A stretch of 64,000 nt of DNA from contig CM041292.1 of NCBI GenBank assembly GCA_023052935.1, positions 203,383,799 to 203,447,798 on the forward strand, read 5' to 3'. Shown piece by piece: positions 1 through 12,500 of the stretch. The notes below the pieces were generated by a model, which saw nothing but the letters and a program-made list of their open reading frames with translations, had not been told where the DNA came from and made no database searches. Source of the stretch: Piezodorus guildinii. Lineage: Eukaryota > Arthropoda > Insecta > Hemiptera > Pentatomidae. The translations under genes and the position numbers were made by a program. Positions within the stretch are counted from its first letter, which is position 1; each line of letters opens with the position of its first letter.

Positions 1-623
1 TATGTTTCCCAACTGGCACCTAACACTTGCTGAAATGTTTGAATTCCAATAAATTTAAACCTCAATTAAATAATTATTTAGAAGGCTAAATGAAACAATA
101 AGAGATAGCTGTATGGAATGTATTGTGATCCGTTCGCCAGAGGGCCGAAAATTTGTAGACAAAATAAATCCGGCCCGGAGGACCAAAAATTTGTATACGC
201 TGGGCTATCCGTGAAAGAATAATACTTCCAAGTGACAACTCAAAATTGAGGGTGGTTCTATTGAAATAAATAAGTGGACTGTATAGATTTAAAATAAATA
301 AAAATAATGAAAGCAAACGACGAATCACAATACATTTAATTAAACTAAATTACATAAAAACAAGATAAGAAACAAATTAACCTAATAAATTTCTATAAGA
401 AAAAATTAACCTAATTGTAATTAAACAGCTGTAAGAAAATGTAGGAAACAAAATAAACCTAATTAAAATATTGTAAAAATAGAAGAAACAAACTTAACTT
501 AATTAATGCTTAAAGATGTAAAAAAAATATTTATCAAATTAAACAGTTTCTTGAATAAGAATTAAGAAATTAAATGTTACATTAATGGATAAAGATAGGT
601 TATATTCACGTAAAGATGTCCAG
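1..623. other. AT-rich sequence without recognisable gene
   Basis: AT-rich DNA lying 3' of the last visible CECR2 exon, either intron or flank. I see no splice-bounded exon continuing the bromodomain, no tRNA and no transposon ends. Short open frames here have no family resemblance. Confidence 0.5.
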
Positions 624-747
624 TTGAGTGTTGAAGAAAACGACCGCAGGGCGGCTTGAACGAAGTCGTCTTGAGTATTGAAGAAAATTACCGCAGGGCG
701 GCTTGGGCGAAGTTCTCTTGAGTGTTGAAAATGACCGCAGGGCGGCT
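624..747. repeat. 47-bp minisatellite, about 2.6 units
   Basis: Units begin at 624, 671 and 718, each opening TTGAGTRTTGAA and carrying the GC-rich core CCGCAGGGCGGCTTG. The period is 47 bp and the third unit is truncated. The GC-rich core stands out against the AT-rich surroundings. Short open frames across it are by-products of the repeat. Confidence 0.8.
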
Positions 748-1572
748 CTTCCAAGTTCCAAGGGGAACGATGAGAAGATGAAGAAATTCGTTTCCAAACG
801 TTCAAACGTTGAGAGGAATCTTGGGTCTATATACGGCACATCTTCACCGCTCAGACGCTAGCTTAAGACTCGACTTGCCACGAGGCAGTCAAAAAACAAT
901 TGAAGTACGATCGTCTTCTGTCTTTCTCTTCTACTGCTCTTGTTTAAAAACTTATAATTATATTTAAAATAACTATTTTAAAAAGAAATTAAAAAATAAA
1001 GATTTAAACAAAAAAATGATCTTATTATAAATATCATAAAATTATGAACTTATAATTTTTCGATTGAAAAACTATAAAAACCTTATCAGGCGTAACATAT
1101 GGCGTGAACACTACTTGTAAACAATATTTGACTACAGGGACTGATAAATCAATAATTTTTGAGCTTTTATTTTACATTAAAAAAATCGACTATTAAGATA
1201 GATCGGGCACGGTTTTTCCTCTCATATTTAGCGAGTTCGTGGAATGCTAATTCCAACTATTTGCTGGATCAAATACCATTGTTCTATTAAAATGTGAGTT
1301 TCTGAATTTTTTTAAACTAAATTTATGTTGCTGCAAGAAGCAATACTTTAAAAAAACTTAATTTAATTGACAAACAACAAGAACCAAAACGACTAAACTA
1401 AGTTGTTTAAAACAGTCTAATAACTGATTTTTAGGTTAAAACCATTGATCAAATTAATAGCGGTGATTCAAGACTTGCTAAATGAACCAATAAAAATGCA
1501 CAAAATGAAGAAAACAATAAATTATTGGTAATATATTACGGGGTTAGGTGCTTATGCTGTATAGTAGGAAAT
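748..1572. other. AT-rich sequence, nothing recognised
   Basis: No exon, RNA gene or transposon terminus could be supported in this stretch. Confidence 0.4.
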
Positions 1573-1848
1573 ATAGTACCTTTTGGAAGGAAATGAAAGG
1601 AAAGGGTATCTGTTTACAGAGGATATAGTACCTTTCGGAAGGAAACGTTTTTAGTACCTTTAGGAATGAAATGTGGATTTAGTACCTTTTAGAATGAAAT
1701 GCAATTTTTAAATAAGTTTTTAAAGTATTTTTATGTTTTTTAGATAAAATCTGATGAGGGATTTAGATAAAACTAAACCATTAGAATAAGAATATGCCAA
1801 AATATCAATTTAGAAAAAAATGTCCTTTAGTACCTTTTAGAAATCGAT
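1573..1848. repeat. Irregular direct repeats of TAGTACCTTTYGGAA
   Basis: The motif TAGTACCTTTTGGAAGGAAA or a close variant occurs at about 1573, 1626, 1652, 1680 and 1828, always in the same orientation and with spacing from 26 to 148 bp. Later copies drift to TTAGAATGAAATG. It is either a degenerate minisatellite or clustered binding sites. Confidence 0.6.
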
Positions 1849-2040
1849 GTCTCAATTACATAAAAAAGTAGGTGAATTAATGACGGATAAAGTTTCGAAA
1901 AGAGACTGCCTTTCTCATATTTAAAAAGACATTAGTATTTTAGAAGTTGATAAAAAAACCAATCTTAAATTAATCGTTACGCTACCATTAAACAGGAGAA
2001 ACATAAGAACACAAGTGTATACACAACATGTTGTACATAC

Positions 2041-5000
2041 CATTATCAGATCCATTATATTGCCTGCAATTGTCAACAATTAGTTGAAAATCAGCCTTGA
2101 ACTGCTGCAGAGATCCATATTCACCATTATCAAGCTTGTCTTCCATGGTTTGCAAATCCATAGGTTTGGCGATCACAGAATAATACTTAGGGGCGTAATC
2201 TTCATCTACAGGATCAAGGAACGGCCATGCATCCTTATGCGCTTTCACTCGATCCAAAATCTTGTACATTCCGGTCATCAGGTCTTCGCGCGTCCTCCTA
2301 AATCTTAAAAAAGTGAACAAATAAATTATTATTAGATATAATATTTAAGAAAAAAAAAATTAATAGAGCCATAGCAGTAATGGATAAACAAATAGTAGGT
2401 TCTTGCTTATCCTGATCCACCCCATCCAAAATTAACAATTTGACTATTAATGCAAATAAATAAACCAATATTGCATAATGCTATAAGCATTTAATAATTT
2501 TCATTAATAAATCTAAATAGGAGAAACATTAATAAAATCATAAGCATTTAGACACATATTATGTATAAATTTGATGGTAAGTATGTTTCATCTAATTTTA
2601 CATTTCTAGACATTTAATACATTAACGGCTAATAAAATTTGAAGAAATTCTTAAAAGCGTGATAAAGTAACAACCATTTTTGAGAAAGAAAAGATTGCAG
2701 ATTTTGTAGAACCCATCTATTATATTTTGCTTTGTTTCTCAACCTCAAAAATAATCCACAGCTAATCTTATTCGGCAGGGTAGTGCAATGTAATTTCTGG
2801 CGAGTACACACTGCGATTCTCGTTGACAAGTTGAAGGGCACAGTCATCACTCCCTACGACTATTTCCACGAGTGGCCACCGGTTGGCTGATGGAGGAGAG
2901 GTTGTGAGTGGATCCCCATTTGAGATTCAAACTCATAACCTTTAGCATGGTAGACTAAGATGCTACCTACACAGCCTGTTCTCTCGTCATAAGATAACTG
3001 CCTCACATATGTCAACAGCTAATATTATCATATTAGCTAGAGGTAAGTGAAAGTCATGTGTTGCATGCACCAGATTTTTTTATATCAGCCATGTTATCAT
3101 AGCTGATATTAAAAAAAACCTGGTGCAAGCAACACACGACTTTCACTTACCTCCGTTGTTAAAATCAATTTAAGAATTTTTAAATACATTTAAAGATACA
3201 AATAAATTGTTAAAGAATTAATTAAAATGAATTTTTGCACTTTTCTTCTTTAGTTGTTCATCAAATTCGCTCAACTTTCATATTAATACATTATTTATCA
3301 ATGCTAATAAGATTATGTTTCAAATTTTTTGAAATCTACATAATTAAAGGTACTTTAGAGGAAGAAAATTTAAAATATCGGAATTAAAGCCCTGTCAGAC
3401 TATTTGAATCAGAATGAAACCTGTCCCATACGAAAGCCCATCAAAATATTGAGTTTAATCAAAATTGTTAGAGCCGTTTTTGAGAAAATTGAAAAAAGGT
3501 GCAAAAAGCATGGTATAAAGTAGATCTTCCGGTCAACTGATTTTGAAGAAAACATTTCTGTAACATCTCAAGCGTATAGCTGTCTTTCAGTTTCATAAAA
3601 CTTTTTGTTTTCACCCGGGGGTTACTACACATACACAGAGACCTTTTTGCAGGTCTTGTTCATTTGGACTCAAGGGACCCTAAAAAGTGTATTTCCGTTG
3701 AAAACTGGAATTCGAAAATTTTCACGATAGCAATTTCATATGTAGGTAAGTGAAAGTAAAATAAAAACACTGTGGATCATGAGTCTAAGCCTACACAGCT
3801 TATCACATTTTCCAAAAAGCATTATATAGAATAGAATCGAAAATAATTTTTATTCTGGGACTGGAATAATACTTCTTAAATTTATATTTTGTAATATACC
3901 CATCTTTTATAATTTTAGTATTTATTTATTTATTATTTGATAATTGTTTTAGGCAGGATAACAATAGGATAAAAGTAAAATTTAAATTTAAAAAACAGCT
4001 CCTATTTGGTTGTTTGTTTACAAACATTGCATCCATTTTGGATGCTAAGAAAAAAGGTCCCTGGCAGGTAGGATAGGGTAAAGAAGGTACCTGAAGAGAT
4101 ACCTGGAGAGTCAGTCAGTTTTTGAGTGGGGAGCTGGGGAGGTAGGAGTTGCTGTCTGAACATGAAGAATAATTGTAGTTAGCCTGCATATTGTTTGTTA
4201 TTTTTGTAAGTTATTATTATGATTACAAAAGTTATATAAAAGAGTATGTGCCTGATTGTCAAGAACCCATACCATACCCTGAGAGATAAATTGAATATTA
4301 ATTAAGTAAATATTGTGATAATTAATTTTTTCTTAAAAGAATAATATTATAAAAATAAGCATATTATAATTTATATATAAAAAATCCTCTTGGTCATCAC
4401 ATCACACATGAATGGCTTCACCGATTTCGCTTTTTATTTATTTGATGTATTTATAACATTCAGGAGAAAGTTCTAATGAAAGAAAAAAAAAAAAATAAAA
4501 TAAAATAAAAAGAGAAAAGTTAATATAGTCGTTAGGTTATCTTTAATTTTCTAAGGTAATAATAATCCATCAATCAATATATATAAAAAATTAATCCCCT
4601 TTTCCCTTGGCCATCGCATCACACGTGAACGACTTGGCCGATTTTGCTAATTCTTTTTGCTTGACCTTAACTTAAGTGATGACTGATTCCCTTGGTCATA
4701 GTTAAGACAGGACATCGTCTGTCGACTCAGCTGGTACTTTATATAAACAATAATGCTGGAATACTACTTAAAATTAAATATATAAAGAATAGATATTAAA
4801 AAAGTACAGTGAATATCAAAATGGTAACTTACAGTTGTGTTGTTTTGAACTTCTGCCTATTTGGTTGAATGAAAATTTCTCCAGTGGCTGAAGAGAGGGA
4901 GTTATTGGTCTGCCTTCCCGGAGCAGGAACTAGAGCACTTTCGCTTAGGCTCGATCCCTCATCGGAGTCCGATTGAGATCTATTCATTATCCTAGCCTGC

Positions 5001-8000
5001 CTATAGTTTTTTTTGTTTTTTTTTTAATAGGACAAAATGATTGTAACCTTTAATAATTAAATTGTATTGGGTTGATGCAAAATTAATGCAGGTTTTTAGT
5101 AGGTATTGTAAATACGCCATATCTTTACTTTAACCATATATATTTAATCAAAATAATTTCCATCTGAATCAATGCACTTTTGCCAACGTTCAACAAGCTT
5201 TCTTATTCCACCAGAAAAAAAATCCGAATCCCTGGACTCAATGAAATCACGAAAAGAATTTTCAATGTCGTCCTGGTTTTGAAAATTTTTCTCCCTCAAA
5301 AAGTTGTCCAGATGCCTGAAAAAGTGGAAGTCTGTAGGAGAGAGGTCAGGTGAATAAGGCGGATGTTGGAGAACTTCGTAGCCCAACTCGTGCAGTCGTC
5401 GAAGCGTTGGTTGTGCAACGTGTGGTCTGGCGTTATCGTGGAGCAGGATCGGCCCCTTCCGATTCATCAATGCTGGGCAAAGACGTTGCAATTTTTGAGT
5501 TCCGAGTTCCGCCGCCATTTCTCGTGTGGTTTTGGTTGGGTCTTCTTCCACTTTTGACCTCAGCTGGTCGTTGTCCAGAGCAAGATGACGGTCCCGACCT
5601 TCCTTGTCTTCGAGGTCGAAATCTCCTCTGCGAAACTTCTGGAACCAACGCTGCACCGTGCACTCATTAATAGCCCCCTGACCCCACACTTCATTAATAT
5701 TACGAGCCGTTTGCGCAGCGCTGCGCCCTAATTTAAATTCGTAAAAATAAATTTGACGAAAATCGCACTTTGACATTTTCGATTCAAGACCTTTGAACAC
5801 ACTGAACAAAACGATTTTACTAAACAAATTCATGGTGAAAGAGAGGGTATTAGATAAGGTTTGTTTTGGTATAATAATGATCAATGTTAGGATTAGCTTT
5901 GTTTACACAATTGGAATTAAGATATTGCAATAGAGGAAACCTGCATTAATTTTGCATCAACCCAATATTATAACCAAGTAAAATTCAAAGGCAGCTAGCT
6001 TTGAATAGTGAATCATACACAATTAACATATATCATCGGCAGGCACCACATTTAAAGTGATAAACTTAACATGACTACTTCAAAAGAGAATAAAATAGAA
6101 TTTACTGGAAGGAATTAGTCCGGGTGGCGGTCATTAAATGAAGCAACTAAATAGTTTCAACTATTTATTGTTTGCCAACGTTTCGACCCCCTTTGTGGGT
6201 CATCGTCAGGGCGCATGGTGGGAGAATGGAAACTCAAACTCAGTTTCCATTCTCCCACCATGCACCCTGATGATGACCCGCAAAGGGGGTCGAAACGTTG
6301 GCAAACAATAAATAGTTGAAACTATTTAGTTGTTTCATTTAATGACCGCCACCCGGACTAATTCCTTCCAGTAATTCTTAATGGTCGACTAATTACATCC
6401 ACAAAATAGAATTTAACTTTATACTTTAAAATTTACCATTGCAAATAATATATTAATTTTATAATATTGATAATTATTTTGATCCATTTACATTTTTTGA
6501 TCCATATATTCTTTTTCACATTATTGTATTTTGCAACTAGGATTTCGGCAAATGAAAATAACAAAGGCATAACACTAAATGTGGTGACTATTTAAATTAC
6601 ATAATTAATAAAAGTAAGTAGTAATTATACTAACTAATCAGCATAAAATATATTATCAATTAAACAAATAAACTAATAATTAGCCGACAAAATAAATTGT
6701 TTTCAAATAATAAAAATTCGTAATAGCTACATGTGTATCCACAGCACGATTATATGATGTGATTAAGAGAGAGAAATTCCGATTTGGATTTGCTGCTCAA
6801 CTTTGCTGAGTTGCTATGTATACACAGCATACCGCATCAATCCTGAAGACAATTTTTAAGGACAAATAGAGGGAGATTCTGCCAAAAAGAAACACTTGGA
6901 CATATCGATGGGCCTCTTGGACAAATCGAGCCTATTTGTTATTCAATATTATGAAATGAAATGAAAATATTTTTTTTTTATGAAGTGACAATGGTTGACT
7001 GTGTGTATATATGGGAGATTTGGTTCAGGGTGCAGTCAATATAACACACAATCAAGTATAAACTTAATTTATTGGTGCCGACGTTTCAGCCTAAATTATA
7101 GGCCTTCTTCAGGGTGATTGAATGAGCTGAGCGGGCGACACAACAATGGGGTAATTAAGTAATTATGGCACCCAGAGTGGGGAAATGAGTCACAGAAAAT
7201 AAATTTTATTCTGGGACAAGTAGTCTCTTAAGAATAACAAAAATGTACGTTACAAATGTTATTTGTCTGATCTTTTAAGACTTCAGTATAGCTATATAAC
7301 AGAAGAATTTTGAAATAATAGATAGTTATCATCTAAGGCTCAAAATATTACATATGTGGGGAAGATTAACAGTTAAGAAAATGGAGAAATAATTGATGTT
7401 TAATAGTGGTTAAAGATAAAGGTTTATGGCTGTATATAGGCAATGAATTCCAGGGTACCACAAATGACAAAGGATTTTTTGAAGGAGGTGGATTTCTGAA
7501 AAGGTAAATATAAGTTTATGGATTGGGATCTTATGTTTACTGAATGGACAAAGTAACATGTGATAAGCATATCGAGAATTTAAGGAAGTTTTGTTTGAAA
7601 AATTGTAAAAGACAGATAATAAGGAGGTATTGCCGACGGAAAGAGGGATAGAGCCGATTCAACTAGGTATACCAACATGGGAGCATCTGGGAATTCCACA
7701 TGTGAATCCAATGAAACAATTCATTATTATCACTATATTATATATTGGTTATTCAACCCAATCCGCCCTACTAAAAATAACTCAAGACCTCCAATCCGCT
7801 ATAGAACACCAAAAACTAACCATCCTCATCCTTCTAGATTTCTCTAAAGCATTTGATACTGTAGACCATAACATCCTTCTGGCCAAACTACGAAATATTC
7901 CTCTATCGAACAGTGCTCTGCGCTGGTTCAAATCCTTCCTCTCCAACCGCTCACAGTATGTAGTGACCCCAGGTCAACCTCCTTCCAGAACCCTGCCTCT

Positions 8001-9535
8001 ATCCTGTGGTGTACCTCAGGGATCATCATTATCCCCTTCTTTATTTGCAATTTATATTAATGACCTTCCCCTCCAGATCAATCACTCCCAATACCATATC
8101 TATGCAGATGATTTCCAAATCTATCTATCCTTTCCTCCTTCCCACCTATTACAAGCCACGGAAATGCTTCAAGAGGATCTGAATCGAATCAGCATTTGGG
8201 CAGCGGACAACAAGCTTAATTTGAACACTAAGAAGACCAAGGCAATTGTAATAGGTTCCAATCCCCTCCTTAAGACACTTCCACCGATTCCCACTATGTT
8301 TCTGAATAATAATCCAATACAATTCCATCTTTCCGTTAAAAACCTCGGAGTTACCCTCGATCAAACCCTTTCCTGGAAAAATCATGTTTCCGAAATCTCC
8401 TGTCGTACATTCTCCACCTTAAAACTTCTGAATTACCTCCGTCCCCTTCTTCCTATAGAAACCCGTAAGCTTTTGGTAAGTTCCTTAATATTTCCCCACT
8501 TCGACTACTGCTGTGCGGTGTATGGAGGTGTCTCTGGGGATCTCGAGGCAAAACTAAAACGAATGTTTAACTGCTTTATACGTTTCATCTTTGGGATATC
8601 CAGAGACACCTCTGTAACTCGTTTTTACGAAGAGTTGAAGTGGCTTTTCCCTTCCTACCGCCGTAAATACTTCCTGGCATCCTTCCTCTACCAAGTTATC
8701 CAATCCCGGTGTCCGTTTTACATCTCAGATCTCCTTATATTCAAATCCTCCGTTCGTTCCCGTTACACCCGCTCACGGCCTTCAGATCTGTATATAACGT
8801 CCCATCGATCCGCAGCTTTCGATAGATCTTTCTTAATACGATCCGCCTCCCTATGGAACTCCATTCCCCCTAATATCCGTGACTCCCAATCTCTCTCCAC
8901 ATTCAAATCCTGTCTATTTAGCCATTTCCTATCAATCCAATTTCTAAATAATCCCAAGTAGATGCTAATTTCAAGAATAATTAACTAATAAATAATAGAA
9001 CAGATTTACTTATTTAATTATCATCTTCAACGGTAAATTCAACAGAGAATATTTGAAATCATTATCTTTTCAAAGTTGCAAGATCAAATTATAAATATGT
9101 TTAAAGAAGAATAGTAATTTCCTTTGTTTTTAAAAAACTGTGTGCATACATGCATATGCTGGTGTGTGTATGTGTGTATGTATGTACGTGTGTATGTGTG
9201 TGTGTATATATGGATATATATACGTGTGTGTGTGTGTGTGTGTTTATATATATATGTATATATATTTCTTTTATCTGATTAAATTTTTTTTTTATATAAT
9301 TTTTTGTTTCTCATGTTAACATACTTTTATTTTTCTGGTTTGCACATTTTTATTACAATTTAGCTTTTAAGTTATTTTATTAGTTCATGTTATTAGTTCA
9401 TGTTATTAGTTCATGTTATTAGTTTAATTCTTTTCTGTTTTTTAGTCATTTTACTCTAAGACTCTAGTCTTAAGCCCACCTTTTTTTTTTCCTGTTATGT
9501 TATTCTGAAGGGACTTGTCCCAGAATAAATAAAGA

Positions 9536-9566
<31 letters not shown>

Positions 9567-12500
9567 ATAAATTATTTTATTAAAAAGCTAAAGGATTATA
9601 TAAAGAAACACATTTACTGCCTACAACCATCCCCCCCCCCCATAGAACCCGATGAAAACCAAAATATTAAAAATATTAAGAGTAGAATAAATAAGTAAAT
9701 TAATGATGAATTTTAAATTTTAAAGGAGATTACCTTTCACGCTCTTCCATTTTCTCCCGATTAACGCGTTCCCTTTCTGAATATCGATCATCTTTAGAAG
9801 GCTTTGATTGTTCTTCTTGCTTGGCGAGGCGACGAGAGGCACGCCTTGGCGCCTGTTCTGCTGCCCTCTTCCTCTGCAGCCTCTCTTTCTCTTCAAAAAG
9901 GCGAGGTATTTCCGGGAGAAAATCTTCAGAGAGGACGGTGTACAATGCTCTCTCCTCTCGACAGCTGGAGCCGGCCATGGATCGAGCCAGCTCCCGCCAA
10001 TCGGCCTCTGTGTAGCACATCACCCTCCATGTTCCTGGAGTCATAGAGAAGAAAAACACATAAAACTGTATGTCATAAAACAGGTTTGTTTAAAATAACA
10101 GCAGGAGATAGTTATGACTCTGATTTATTTTCTCTATAGGATACTTTAATGTATACTTGGATCAGAAATATTTCGAAGCATTCTAGAAAAATTTAATTTT
10201 TAATGATGGCTATGCAGATAGGTCCATCCCTGCTCACTCCATCCCCATCGCACGCACTTCCTCAGTCCTGTCAGTCAGTGTCTAACCTTAAAGGAAACTC
10301 CCCATTTTTACCATGTTCAAACCCGAGAACCGGTTATCAAATTCTTATAGATTGAAAATGTACGAAGTTAATGATTGTATAATAATAATAATAAGATAAA
10401 AAAAAAGTTTTTTTAAGAACTTTGAAAATATAGTTATGAAAGATATATAATAACCTGTAGGGCGCCTCTCATACTCGTCTTCACTTGAGCTGGTGTAACC
10501 TTCTTTTCGTTTTTTCTTTGACTTATCATGATCCTTTTTTTTCTTCCTTTTCTGGAACATAACATGAGATATTATATAAACAAGCCCTACCAATAATAGC
10601 TAAGAATAAATATGTATAAACACATTTAATAGTAAAAACATAAAAAAACAAAAACAATTTCAGCGAATAGGAGGATGAGTCTATAAGTGATTTTCAAATA
10701 AAGTTAATGAACTGTTACATCAGATTTGAAAAGACTGCATCACTTGATTACTATTTACATAGACTAAACCTTATAAAGGATCACAGATTGGAAAGAAGGA
10801 ATGTTGCCCTTAATATATTTCTGTTCCTAATAAAAGCAAGAGAAAAAAAGAAGTATCCATTTTATACAGGCTGCAACTCTTAAATAAGATAGTATTTTCT
10901 TAAAACGTTCACGCCGGATTGTTCCGTGGGGCGGGGTGAACCACCAGTGGGTCACTTGTTTTTAAAAAATAAGTTTATTTAATTTTTTCTCGACATTAAA
11001 TGTTGAAGGAATTAACAAGTATAATGGTTTATTTATTAAATATTTTAAAATTTTCAACATGCTCCCTTCAAAGGACTATTGGTTAATTTCATATGATTAC
11101 TCTTCTTAAAGAATTTTATTTAGCTGTGCCTGATTTCTTTACATACTTTTATTCCCATAAGTAAGAATATAATATATAATATCAAAATTATTTTTAATAA
11201 TAAATGATAATATAAGAATTATTTTTAATAATAAATAATAATATAATAATTAGTTTTAATAATAAATAATAATATAAGAATTATTTTTAATATTAAATAA
11301 TAATATAAGAGTTAATTTTAATAATATAAGAATTATTTTTAATAATAAATAATAATATAAGAATTATTTTTAATAATAAAAAATAATATTAGAATCTTTT
11401 TTAAGTATTTTCATAATTACGCCTGTCCCATGTAGCATAAGTAGCTAAGATAGTCCCGCCTCACAGGAAAAAACGTAGATATTCGTCCCGGCGTGAACGT
11501 GTTAAGGTGATCTCCAATATCCCATTTCAGTGGTTGTTGTTCTATGCAGAGAGAAACCTTTGTCTATCACAGTGTGGCTTCAGAAAGAGATAATCAACGA
11601 CTGACAAAATCTTTAGCTTTCAAACAATTTTGGAAAAAAATTAATCTATACTAATATTATAAAGCTGAAGAGTTTGTTTGTTTGAGCGCGCTAATCTTAG
11701 AAACTACTGGTTCGAATTGAAAAATTCTTTTTGTGTTGGACAGTCCATTTATCGAGGAAGGCTATAGGCTATATAACTTCACGCTGCGACCAATAGGAGT
11801 GAAGAACCAGGGGAAAATCTGAGAAAAAACGGGAAAAATTTGGGAGAAAAAAAAAACCTCGCATCCTAATGATTCCAAATGATTTACCTTTTATTTTTAA
11901 ATAATTCAATTTCCCGTTAATTTATATTTTTCCGTAACAACTAATCACAGAGGTAAAAATTTAAACACGTAGGAATAGATTTACATCAAGATCGGGCTGC
12001 GGAGAAAATCAGTATGTGCTGCCACAAGAAAATAAAACTCATTTAGGCGGAAGTACTTTAAAATATATTCTTTTAAAAACTTCTTAATAGCAATAATAAT
12101 AACAGAAATTGATGCAGACAAAGTCGCTTTAGAATATATCAAAGAAAAGGTAACATGTACTAAGAAGGTTTAAATTTGGGTGATAACATTACGGTTCTAG
12201 GAAACGCCTATCATTTGGTACTGCTAGGGGAAGACACGGAAACTATACAACTAAATACAAGGGCATTAACAAAAACCGGTAAAGAAATAGGACTCGAAAT
12301 AAATACCGAAAAGACAAAATATATGATTTGTAGCAGAGACGGTGGCGATCATAGTGATATTGATATATCAGGGTATACTTTTGAACACATAGAGAAATTT
12401 AAGTATTTAAGCTCAATGATAACGAGAAAAAAATAAATCCAGGAGAAAATAAAGTCCTGGTTAAAGGCGGGAAATGCGTGTTGTAATTCAGTTGCGAAAT

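Noticed and set aside
2084..2308. Plus-strand frame opposite the bromodomain exon
   Set aside because: Shadow of the bromodomain coding strand.
5350..5670. Plus-strand open frame of 106 codons opposite the mariner transposase, repeated at 30287
   Set aside because: It is the antisense shadow of the transposase, and its recurrence is explained by the second mariner copy.
6103..6372. Claim of an active hammerhead ribozyme
   Set aside because: Core motifs are visible but a complete stem I/stem III arrangement with cleavage site could not be drawn, so only a hammerhead-like core is reported.
9730..10059. Plus-strand open frames opposite CECR2 exon 7
   Set aside because: Minus strand carries CECR2 homology with correct splice sites; the plus frames have no family resemblance.
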